Under the pieces are notes generated by a model that was not told where the DNA came from, searched no databases, and saw only the letters and a program-made list of their open reading frames with translations. DNA of 6,266 nucleotides from Candidatus Krumholzibacteriia bacterium (GTDB taxonomy: Bacteria > Krumholzibacteriota > Krumholzibacteriia > LZORAL124-64-63): positions 1 to 6,266 of the forward strand of contig JAQULN010000186.1 in NCBI GenBank assembly GCA_028718575.1, read 5' to 3'. The position numbers and the translations under genes were made by a program. Below, in pieces: positions 1 through 5,108 of the stretch (the stretch's first letter is position 1; each line of letters opens with the position of its first letter).

Positions 1-779
1 CCGCCGGCGCACCGGACGCGAGCGGATCCGCGGCGGCCGCCCTGGCGGATGACCGCGCGGCGCCGGGCGAGTCCGCCGCCCCCGTGGCCACGGTCGATGT
101 CGACGACCTGGCAGCCCTGATCCAACACCGCGCCGTCCGCTACGACAAACAGGGCGACGAGCATTTCAACTTGATCAGCGCCCTGCACAAGAGCTTGCGC
201 AACAGCGACGTCCAGGCGGCGATCTACTGGCTCGCGCGCATGCTCGAGGGCGGCGAAGACCCGCTGTACCTCGCCCGTCGCCTCGTGCGCTTCGCCAGCG
301 AGGATGTGGGCCTGGCCGACCCGCAGGCGCTGCCGCAGGCGCTCGCGGCCCGGGACGCTGTCCATTTCATCGGGCTGCCCGAGGGCGCGCTCGCCCTGGC
401 CCAGGCGACGGTGTACCTCGCGCTGGCGCCCAAGAGCAACGCCCTCTACACCGGATTCGGGGCCGCCCAGCGGGAGGTCCAGCGCGGCGAGAACCCGCCG
501 GTGCCCTTGCACTTGTGCAACGCGCCGACGCATCTGATGCAGGACCTGGGCTACGGCCGCGACTATGTCTACGCCCACCACACCGCCGACGGCATCGCCG
601 CCATGACCTGCCTGCCCGCGTCGTTGGCCGACGCCGTGTTTTACCGCCCCCGCGGCAAGGGTTGGGAACGGGAACTGGCACAGCGCATGCAACAGATCGA
701 AGCCTGGCACCGCCGCCGGGCGCAGCCGCCGCCGGCGCCGCCTTCGCCGCCGGGACCATCGCAAGGAGGCGATTCGTGA
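1..779 (+). CDS. rarA: Replication-associated recombination protein A (RarA/MgsA), C-terminal part
   Basis: The frame is open from the first bases (first full codon at 3), so the gene starts upstream; the GTG at 84 is internal. The 258 visible residues hold the end of the AAA+ lid and the MgsA C-terminal tetramerisation domain. Recognisable blocks in order are YDKQGDEHFN, ALHKSLRNSD, AIYWLARMLEGGEDPLY, ARRLVRFASEDVGLADP, LAQATVYLALAPKSNALY, a VPLHL block, LGYGRDYVYAH and FYRPRGKGWE. They follow E. coli RarA block by block. Family knowledge: RarA is a tetrameric cytoplasmic ATPase related to clamp loaders and RuvB that acts at stalled forks and on single-stranded DNA ends. The Walker A and B motifs lie outside the window. 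The protein ends in a Pro-rich low-complexity tail (QPPPAPPSPPGP) from GCC-type codons, absent from E. coli RarA. The stop TGA overlaps the next gene start by 4 bases. The family call is secure. Confidence 0.95.
   Translation, partial: AGAPDASGSAAAALADDRAAPGESAAPVATVDVDDLAALIQHRAVRYDKQGDEHFNLISALHKSLRNSDVQAAIYWLARMLEGGEDPLYLARRLVRFASEDVGLADPQALPQALAARDAVHFIGLPEGALALAQATVYLALAPKSNALYTGFGAAQREVQRGENPPVPLHLCNAPTHLMQDLGYGRDYVYAHHTADGIAAMTCLPASLADAVFYRPRGKGWERELAQRMQQIEAWHRRRAQPPPAPPSPPGPSQGGDS
763..769 (+). promoter_or_regulatory. Shine-Dalgarno of pfkA
   Basis: AAGGAGG lies 6 bases before the GTG at 776. It fixes that GTG as the pfkA start rather than any upstream in-frame codon. It sits inside the last codons of rarA, so ribosomes finishing rarA could re-initiate here. 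Confidence 0.85.
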
Positions 780-1735
780 AACGCATCGGAGTGTTGACCG
801 GTGGCGGCGATGCCGCCGGCATGAACGCCGCCATCCGCGCGGTCGTCCGGACCGTCTGGCACCACGGCGCCACGGCGATCGGGATCAAGCGCGGCTGGCA
901 GGGGCTGGCCGAAGCCGACGGCGCGGTGATGCCGGCGGGCTCGGTCAGCGGCATCCTGCACAAGGGCGGCACCATCCTGCGCACGTTCCGCTACCCCGAG
1001 TTCGCGACCGACGCGGGCACCGCCGCGATCGGCAAGGCTCTGCGCAAGCTCAAGCTCGACGGCATGGTCGTCATCGGCGGCGACGGCAGCTTCCGCGGCG
1101 CGGATAAGCTCTGGCGCACCTTCGACCTGCCCGTGGTCGGCGTGCCCGCCACCATCGACAACGACATCGCCGGCACCGATCGCAGCATCGGCTACGACAC
1201 GGCGCTGAACATCGCGGTCGACGCCGTCGACAAGATCAAGGATACCGCGTCGAGCCACGGCCGGATCTTCGTCATCGAGGTCATGGGCCGCAATTACGGG
1301 CTGCTCGCGGCGCAGGTCGCCATGGCCACGGGCGCCGAAGAAGTGCTCGTGCCGGAGATCCCGTACGACATCGACGACGTCTGCCGGCGCATCGAGGCCG
1401 GCTACGATCAGGGCAAGTACCACGCCATGATCATCGTCGCCGAAGGCGCCGGCAAGGCGAGCTACATCACCTACGAGATCAACAACCGCCTGAACCGGCC
1501 CGCCCGGATGGTGGTGCTGGGGCATGTCCAGCGCGGCGGCGCGCCGACGGCCTTCGACCGGATCCTCGCGACGCGGATGGGCCATCAAGCCGCCGAACTG
1601 CTGCTGACCGGCACGCACGGCGTGATGGTGGGCATCGTGTCGAATCGCTTCAAGACCAGCCACCTGGTCAAGCGCACCGGCAGCGACCTCGCGAGCGTCA
1701 AGCGCTCCTGGGAATTGGCCAAGCTCCTGGGTTGA
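776..1735 (+). CDS. pfkA: ATP-type 6-phosphofructokinase
   Basis: Phosphorylates fructose 6-phosphate to fructose 1,6-bisphosphate in glycolysis (cytoplasm, normally a tetramer). The 319 residues match the usual length of about 320. Visible motifs: nucleotide-binding TGGGDAAGMNA (8-18), GGDGS (101-105), catalytic TIDND (126-130, base D128), EVMGR (168-172), AEG (222-224) and LGHVQRGG (248-255). Sugar-phosphate ligands R163, R172, R244, H250 and R253 line up with E. coli R162, R171, R243, H249 and R252. Gly104 indicates ATP rather than pyrophosphate as donor, since PPi enzymes have Asp there. The second donor position, Gly124 in E. coli, is Ala125 here; PPi enzymes have Lys. Oddities: the usual Pro of GGDAPG is Ala14, and effector-site residues R54, D59, R154 and K211 align with A54, G59, K155 and Q212, while R21, R25 and E187 (E188 here) are kept. 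GTG start with a strong Shine-Dalgarno; overlaps rarA by 4 bases. The alignment was made from memory. Confidence 0.95.
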   Translation: MKRIGVLTGGGDAAGMNAAIRAVVRTVWHHGATAIGIKRGWQGLAEADGAVMPAGSVSGILHKGGTILRTFRYPEFATDAGTAAIGKALRKLKLDGMVVIGGDGSFRGADKLWRTFDLPVVGVPATIDNDIAGTDRSIGYDTALNIAVDAVDKIKDTASSHGRIFVIEVMGRNYGLLAAQVAMATGAEEVLVPEIPYDIDDVCRRIEAGYDQGKYHAMIIVAEGAGKASYITYEINNRLNRPARMVVLGHVQRGGAPTAFDRILATRMGHQAAELLLTGTHGVMVGIVSNRFKTSHLVKRTGSDLASVKRSWELAKLLG

Positions 1736-1784
1736 AAGAACGAGCCGCGCCGCGCCGCCGTCAGCTCGTCCCGGCGGGAACACA

Positions 1785-1813
1785 CAGCCCCCGCCCTGAT
1801 TGGGCGGGGGCTG
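1785..1813. terminator. GC-rich hairpin between convergent genes, probable bidirectional terminator
   Basis: A perfect 12-bp stem (1785-1796 with 1802-1813) closes on the 5-base loop TGATT, 49 bases after the pfkA stop and 47 bases beyond the stop of the convergent lipoprotein gene. There is no T-tract on the plus strand. On the minus strand only TGTGTT follows. Position and stability support a terminator or transcript-end stabiliser; the poor U-tract makes canonical intrinsic termination uncertain. Confidence 0.65.
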
Positions 1814-1860
1814 CGATCGCTGGCTGCGGGCCTCGGCCGGTCCGGCGCAAACCAGGCGGG

Positions 1861-2745
1861 TTACAGCGCTTCGCGGTAGCCCTGGACGAACGTGTTGGCG
1901 TACTTGAACCAGTTGATGCGCAGTTCGCCGATCACGTGGCCGATCACGTCGTGTTCCTGCCTACGCAGAGGAAAGTCTTCGACCCAGCTCACCGGCGAGA
2001 CCGAACCCACCAGCGGCAGATCCCGCGCGATCAGCAGGTGCAGGATGTAGTCGGCGCCCGGTGCAAGGTCGACCAGCTGGAACGAGCCCTGCGGCAACAC
2101 GGCGTAGAACGCCATGTCCTTGGCGGAAGGATTGTCCCGGACTTCGGGCGCCAGATCGTGTTTGGGCACCCAGACCAGCTTGTCGATGCCCGTCTGGAAT
2201 CGCAGCAACGGGTCGCCTGGATTCTCCGGGAACAAGATCGTCAGGGTTTCCCGCCGATTCCACGTAGCCTCTGTCAGGTTCTTGCCGGGCTCGGTGATGT
2301 CGACCGCGCCGCCGCGCAGGAGCCGCGGCAGCACGTACGGCTCGGGCGCCGCCATGCTGTCGGCTTCGATCACGCCGCCGCGCTTGATACGCTCGAGCAC
2401 CAGGTGCGTCGGCTGCGGGGTAAAGGTCTGCTTGACGCCGAGCAGGGTGCCCGCGAGGCGGGGATACTGGTTCTCGAGATCGCGGGCAACCAGGAAGTGC
2501 AACTGGTTGCCGTCGCGCACGAGGCCGACCTGCCCGCGCACGTAGTCGAACTGCGGCGCGTCGATCTCGAAGGTGAAGTTCCGCGAGACCGTGTCCTTGA
2601 CGGCGCCTTTCATCACGGCGTTCAGGGAGGCGTACAGATACGGGTCGACTTCTTCCTTTTTGCCGCAGCCGGCCAGGCCGTGCAGAACCAGGACGCTCAG
2701 CGAGCCAACCAGCAACCAGGACGCCCAGCGACGCGACACCTTCAT
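1861..2745 (-). CDS. Putative lipoprotein of unknown function
   Basis: 294 residues. The N-terminus is a type II signal peptide: basic KVSRR (2-6), hydrophobic stretch about 10-24 and lipobox LAGC with the lipidated Cys27, the only cysteine in the protein. The +2 residue is Gly rather than Asp, so in a diderm the Lol rule would favour the outer membrane. The mature part starts with a charged linker (GKKEEVDP) and has no further membrane segment. Alternating hydrophobic stretches such as QLHFLVARDL (81-90), ADYILHLLIA (231-240) and VIGELRINWF (271-280) suggest a beta-rich periplasmic-facing fold. I recognise no family and see no catalytic motif. The ATG at 2745 is chosen because it has AGGGAGG 8 bases upstream and places the signal peptide at the very N-terminus; longer in-frame starts lie over the promoter. 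It appears monocistronic, convergent with pfkA. Gene reality is well supported, function unknown. Confidence 0.85.
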   Translation of the reverse strand: MKVSRRWASWLLVGSLSVLVLHGLAGCGKKEEVDPYLYASLNAVMKGAVKDTVSRNFTFEIDAPQFDYVRGQVGLVRDGNQLHFLVARDLENQYPRLAGTLLGVKQTFTPQPTHLVLERIKRGGVIEADSMAAPEPYVLPRLLRGGAVDITEPGKNLTEATWNRRETLTILFPENPGDPLLRFQTGIDKLVWVPKHDLAPEVRDNPSAKDMAFYAVLPQGSFQLVDLAPGADYILHLLIARDLPLVGSVSPVSWVEDFPLRRQEHDVIGHVIGELRINWFKYANTFVQGYREAL

Positions 2746-2753
2746 GAAACCAA

Positions 2754-2760
2754 CCTCCCT
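2754..2760 (-). promoter_or_regulatory. Shine-Dalgarno of the lipoprotein gene
   Basis: Minus-strand AGGGAGG, 8 bases before the ATG at 2745. It decides the start against the in-frame codon at 2832, which has no such site. It adjoins a small CCTTAAGG palindrome (2757-2764), so local pairing could touch the ribosome-binding site. Confidence 0.85.
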
Positions 2761-2777
2761 TAAGGACCCACGGGCCA

Positions 2778-2795
2778 CGGCGCCCCGGGGCGCCG
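2778..2795. repeat. 18-bp perfect palindrome in the lipoprotein leader
   Basis: CGGCGCCCCGGGGCGCCG reads identically on both strands. It lies between the candidate promoter (-10 at 2816-2821) and the Shine-Dalgarno of the lipoprotein gene, that is inside the predicted 5' untranslated region. As DNA it could be a dimeric-regulator operator; as RNA it can fold into a 7-bp stem with a CCGG loop. Which of these applies, if either, cannot be told from sequence alone, and palindromes are more likely by chance in GC-only sequence. Confidence 0.6.
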
Positions 2796-2815
2796 GTATG
2801 CTGCGCTTGCGGCGG

Positions 2816-2845
2816 AAGATAAACCCGACCAACCGCGACCGTCAA
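2816..2845 (-). promoter_or_regulatory. Candidate sigma70-type promoter of the lipoprotein gene
   Basis: On the minus strand, -35 TTGACG (2845-2840; 5 of 6 matches to TTGACA) and -10 TATCTT (2821-2816; 4 of 6 matches to TATAAT) are separated by 18 bases. It lies 70 bases upstream of the ATG, in one of the few AT-richer patches of the window. The predicted transcript would begin near 2809 with a leader of about 64 bases that contains the palindrome. Confidence 0.55.
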
Positions 2846-2847
2846 CA

Positions 2848-2876
2848 ACGAGCCTGCAGCCTTGCCGGCTGCTCGT
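2848..2876 (-). terminator. Hairpin after the tnaA operon, possible terminator
   Basis: On the minus strand ACGAGC...GCTCGT (2876-2871 with 2853-2848) encloses AGCC/GGCT around the loop GGCAA, giving about 10 paired bases with one 4-base bulge. The next bases are TGTTGAC, so the U-tract is weak, and the hairpin abuts the -35 of the lipoprotein promoter. It is 48 bases past the stop of the 219-residue protein, a sensible place for the end of the upstream transcript. Confidence 0.4.
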
Positions 2877-2923
2877 ATGAACATGGGGTATTGACCGCGA
2901 AAAAGCAAATAGCGAAGCCTGAA

Positions 2924-3583
2924 TCACAGCCGCGGCCGACGCCCCAGGGACGGCAACTGGCGGACTTTGGCCAGGACCGCCGGTTGGTCCGCCAACCCGC
3001 CGTCCCAGAGTTGGTTGAACACGGACCAATGGCCCGGTGTCAGCACCCCCGCCGGTGCGAAGACGTGCAGGAACCGCAAGCGGTGTTCGGCAGCGCTCTG
3101 ATGCGGCAGACCGAGGCGCTGCAGGCGGCCGTCCACGGTCACCAGCCAAGCTTCCTGGAACGCCTCGCTCAACTCCGCCGGCACGGCGCGGGGCGTGACC
3201 GCGCCGTCCAACAGATCGCGCACGAGCAACAACTGCTGATAAAGGAAGCGTTGCGCGTTGGGCAGCGAGAAGTCGGCCGCCGCCGGCGGCAGCGGCTCGG
3301 CGACCGGCGGCGCCATCTCCCAGACCGATGCCGGCGACTGCGGCCGCGGCCGGTCGCGGAGCACCTGATCTGGATGGAGCCAGATGGCCAAGCGCCACGG
3401 CGAGCCGCCGCCGACCAGGCGAAACCATGGCCGGTCATCGGCCGCCAGCGCATCCAGGATCAGGGTGAGCGCCGCGATGCGCTCCGTCAGTTCGAGGCGC
3501 TCAACGGCGGTCACCGCCAGCGGCGCAAGCTGGTCGCAGAGCGGCCAGTCGGCGGGCAGGACGCGAACCGTCGGAGCCGTCAT
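2924..3583 (-). CDS. Unknown cytoplasmic protein coupled to tnaA
   Basis: 219 residues; I recognise no family. No signal peptide and no transmembrane segment are visible. An N-terminal helical-looking half (about 14-50) leads to WFRLVGGG..WRLAIWLHPDQ (53-73), then a Pro/Ala-rich linker (78-105). The C-terminal half begins with FLYQQLLLVRDLLDG (113-127) and contains EAWLVTVDGRLQRLG (144-158), HWSVFNQLWDGG (185-196) and a basic end (RRPRL). Seven tryptophans and a regular hydrophobic pattern argue for a folded protein rather than a chance frame; overlapping plus-strand frames are Arg/Gln/Pro-rich shadows. The ATG at 3583 is preferred over the adjacent GTG at 3586 because GAGG lies 5 bases before the ATG and only 2 before the GTG. 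The gap to the tnaA stop is 7 bases, implying co-expression with tryptophanase, in the place where enterobacteria carry the permease gene tnaB. This protein is not a permease. Confidence 0.75.
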   Translation of the reverse strand: MTAPTVRVLPADWPLCDQLAPLAVTAVERLELTERIAALTLILDALAADDRPWFRLVGGGSPWRLAIWLHPDQVLRDRPRPQSPASVWEMAPPVAEPLPPAAADFSLPNAQRFLYQQLLLVRDLLDGAVTPRAVPAELSEAFQEAWLVTVDGRLQRLGLPHQSAAEHRLRFLHVFAPAGVLTPGHWSVFNQLWDGGLADQPAVLAKVRQLPSLGRRPRL

Positions 3584-3588
3584 CACCG

Positions 3589-3592
3589 CCTC
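3589..3592 (-). promoter_or_regulatory. Shine-Dalgarno overlapping the tnaA stop
   Basis: On the minus strand the tnaA stop TGA (3593-3591) runs into GG to form GAGG (3592-3589), 5 bases before the ATG at 3583. This arrangement is typical of translational coupling and decides the downstream start. Confidence 0.65.
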
Positions 3593-4991
3593 AAACGGCG
3601 ATCAAGCTGCGTCCGCCCAGCGGACGCAGCCGGCAGAGGAAGTGCCTGAGCGCCGGCGGCTGCCAGACGATCTCCAGTCCGCGCAACCGTGGTCCCAGGT
3701 CCCGGACGCGCGCGCAGGCATCCGCCACGTAGTCGAGTTGGGTGTTGCTGTAAACGCGGCGCGGGATCGCCAGTCGCACCAGTTCGAGCGCCGGCGCCAC
3801 GATCTTGCCCGTGTCGGGGTCGAGGTGTTCGAACATCAAGCTACCGATCTCGCAGGCCCGCACGCCCGCCTCCAGATAGAGCGCCGCGGTGAAACTCACG
3901 CCGGGGAACGCCGCCGGCGGAATGTGCGGCAACATGGCGCGCGCATCCAAATAGATCGCGTGGCCGCCGGCCGGCTTCAGATAGGGTACGCCGTACCCGT
4001 CGAGCCGTTGACCGAGGCGCGCGACCTGCTCGATCCGATACGTCAGGTATTCCTCGTCGAGAACCTCGCGCAGCCCCTCGGCGACCGCTGCCAAATCGCG
4101 TCCGGCCAACCCGCCGTAGGTCGGGAAACCTTCCTGGATGATCAGGCGCGCTGCGAGCTTCTGTGCGATGGCCTCGTCGTTCAGCGCGATGAAGCCGCCG
4201 ATGTTGACCAGGGCGTCTTTCTTGGCGCTCATGGTGCAACCGTCGGCCTGGGCAAAGAACTCGCGCGCGATCTCTTCGATGCTGCGTCCGGCCTGGCCCG
4301 TCTCGCGTCGCTTGATGAACCAGGCGTTCTCTGCGAAGCGCGCGCAATCGAGGAACAGCGGGACGCCACGGGCGCGGCAGACCGCCGCCACGGCGCGCGC
4401 GTTGGCCAGGCTGACCGGTTGCCCGCCCCCGCTGTTGTTGGTGATCGTCATCATCACCAACGGAATACGCCCGCCGTAGCGGGCGAACGCGGCCTCGAGC
4501 TTCGGGATCGACATGTTGCCCTTGAATGGCGCTTCGCGCTGGGGATCTCGGCCTTCATCGCAGATGCAGTCGAGGGCCACGGCTCCGCGGAACTCGACGT
4601 TGGCGCGGGTGGTGTCGAAGTGAGTGTTGTTGGGAACCACGTGCCGCTCGTCGAGGAGCGCTCCGAAGAGCAGATTCTCGGCCGCGCGCCCCTGGTGACA
4701 GGGGATCACGTGGCGATAGCCGGTAACGCGGCGGATCGTGGCCTCGAAATCCTCCCAGCTGCGGCTCTGGGCATAGGCTTCGTCCCCCGTCATCATCGCG
4801 GCCCATTGCCGGTCGCTCATCGCGCCGGTGCCGCTGTCGGTCAGCAGGTCGATGTAGATCGCCGCCGACGGCACCTTGAAGATGTTGTATTCAGCCTCCT
4901 GCAACAGGCGTTCCCGTTGCTCGCGCGGCACGCGGTGGATGCGCTCGACCACCTTGACGCGGTAAGGCTCAAAAGGTAATTCCCGCTCCAT
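3591..4991 (-). CDS. tnaA: Tryptophanase (tryptophan indole-lyase)
   Basis: PLP-dependent lyase splitting L-tryptophan into indole, pyruvate and ammonia; cytoplasmic tetramer, K+-activated in the known family. The 466 residues compare with 471 in E. coli TnaA. Visible: IDLLTDSGTGAMSD (47-60), GDEAY with Tyr73, HQGRAAEN (99-106), TITNNSGGGQP with Asn186, LDCARF with PLP-contacting Asp215 and Arg218, MSAKKDA with Schiff-base Lys258, EGFPTYGGLAGRD (287-299), AGGHAIYLDAR, and VRLAIPRRVY with substrate-carboxylate Arg406. Tyrosine phenol-lyase is the close alternative, but three discriminating positions are tryptophanase-like: Asp126 in HFDTTR (Thr in TPL), Ile382 in CEIGS (Arg381 in TPL) and His450 in LRHF (Phe448 in TPL). 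GAGGAG 6 bases upstream supports the ATG. The C-terminus runs about 9 residues beyond E. coli TnaA and is encoded by an inverted repeat. No tnaC-like leader ORF lies upstream; a 7-base gap leads to the next gene. Confidence 0.93.
   Translation of the reverse strand: MERELPFEPYRVKVVERIHRVPREQRERLLQEAEYNIFKVPSAAIYIDLLTDSGTGAMSDRQWAAMMTGDEAYAQSRSWEDFEATIRRVTGYRHVIPCHQGRAAENLLFGALLDERHVVPNNTHFDTTRANVEFRGAVALDCICDEGRDPQREAPFKGNMSIPKLEAAFARYGGRIPLVMMTITNNSGGGQPVSLANARAVAAVCRARGVPLFLDCARFAENAWFIKRRETGQAGRSIEEIAREFFAQADGCTMSAKKDALVNIGGFIALNDEAIAQKLAARLIIQEGFPTYGGLAGRDLAAVAEGLREVLDEEYLTYRIEQVARLGQRLDGYGVPYLKPAGGHAIYLDARAMLPHIPPAAFPGVSFTAALYLEAGVRACEIGSLMFEHLDPDTGKIVAPALELVRLAIPRRVYSNTQLDYVADACARVRDLGPRLRGLEIVWQPPALRHFLCRLRPLGGRSLIAV
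3606..3630 (-). repeat. Perfect 11-bp inverted repeat in the 3' end of tnaA
   Basis: GCTGCGTCCGC (minus strand 3630-3620) and GCGGACGCAGC (3616-3606) flank a 3-base loop TGG. The transcript would fold into a very stable hairpin ending 12 bases before the tnaA stop codon and about 22 bases before the next start. It encodes LRPLGGRSL of the tryptophanase tail. It may be an intercistronic stability or attenuation element, or an inserted palindromic repeat absorbed into the gene. No U-tract follows, only TTGATCGCCGTTTGA. Confidence 0.7.
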
Positions 4992-4997
4992 GGATCA

Positions 4998-5003
4998 CTC
5001 CTC
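4998..5003 (-). promoter_or_regulatory. Shine-Dalgarno of tnaA
   Basis: Minus-strand GAGGAG, 6 bases before the ATG at 4991. It supports that start, which also aligns the protein N-terminus with other tryptophanases. Confidence 0.8.
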
Positions 5004-5051
5004 GATGACTCGACTGGTCGGTTCCCGGCGGGGTTGGTCCGGTCTGATGCG

Positions 5052-5080
5052 AAGGTAGCAAGCCGCCCGCTGTCAGACAA
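5052..5080 (-). promoter_or_regulatory. Candidate promoter of tnaA
   Basis: On the minus strand, -35 TTGTCT (5080-5075; 4 of 6 matches) and -10 TACCTT (5057-5052; 3 of 6 matches) are spaced 17 bases apart, with TG one base before the -10 (an extended -10). It lies in the 117-base gap between the upstream gene stop and tnaA, 60 bases before the ATG. The predicted leader of about 53 bases contains no ATG and no small Trp-containing ORF. Spacing is ideal but the hexamers are weak. Confidence 0.4.
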
Positions 5081-5108
5081 GGCGCGTCGCCGCTCCGCTC
5101 GCGTCGTA

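Noticed and set aside
710..755. GCC-type trinucleotide run near the rarA end
   Set aside because: It simply encodes the Pro/Ala-rich tail; the units are imperfect and do not form a tandem array.
515..775. Longer start for phosphofructokinase at the ATG at 515
   Set aside because: The 87 added residues are the frame-shifted shadow of rarA, Arg-rich and non-homologous; the GTG at 776 has an ideal Shine-Dalgarno and gives the normal family length.
641..1783. 380-codon minus-strand frame opposite pfkA
   Set aside because: The opposite strand encodes an unmistakable phosphofructokinase; the Asp/Ala/Gly-rich translation is typical of an antisense shadow.
1732..2763. 343-codon open frame on the plus strand, following pfkA directly
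   Set aside because: It is antisense to the lipoprotein gene, has no Shine-Dalgarno, runs through the terminator hairpin, and its composition (Arg, Gln, His, Val) is that of a shadow frame.
2746..2832. Longer lipoprotein start at 2832
   Set aside because: It would place 29 residues before the signal peptide and overlap the candidate promoter and palindrome.
2573..3649. 358-codon plus-strand frame covering the gap and the unknown protein
   Set aside because: Its product is dominated by Arg, Gln and Pro, it crosses the lipoprotein promoter and leader, and it lacks a ribosome-binding site.
3384..4979. 531-codon open frame on the plus strand
   Set aside because: It is antisense to tnaA, whose protein matches its family along its full length. 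The long frame is a by-product of high-GC codon usage, and its translation is Arg/Ala/Val/Gln-rich with no recognisable motif.
4992..5051. tnaC-like leader peptide or attenuator before tnaA
   Set aside because: I looked for a short ORF with a Trp codon in the 60-base leader and found no ATG and no convincing antiterminator hairpin.
5083..5106. Direct repeat CGCGTCG (5083-5089 and 5100-5106) upstream of the tnaA promoter
   Set aside because: It is only 7 bases of GC-rich sequence and overlaps nothing but spacer; easily expected by chance.
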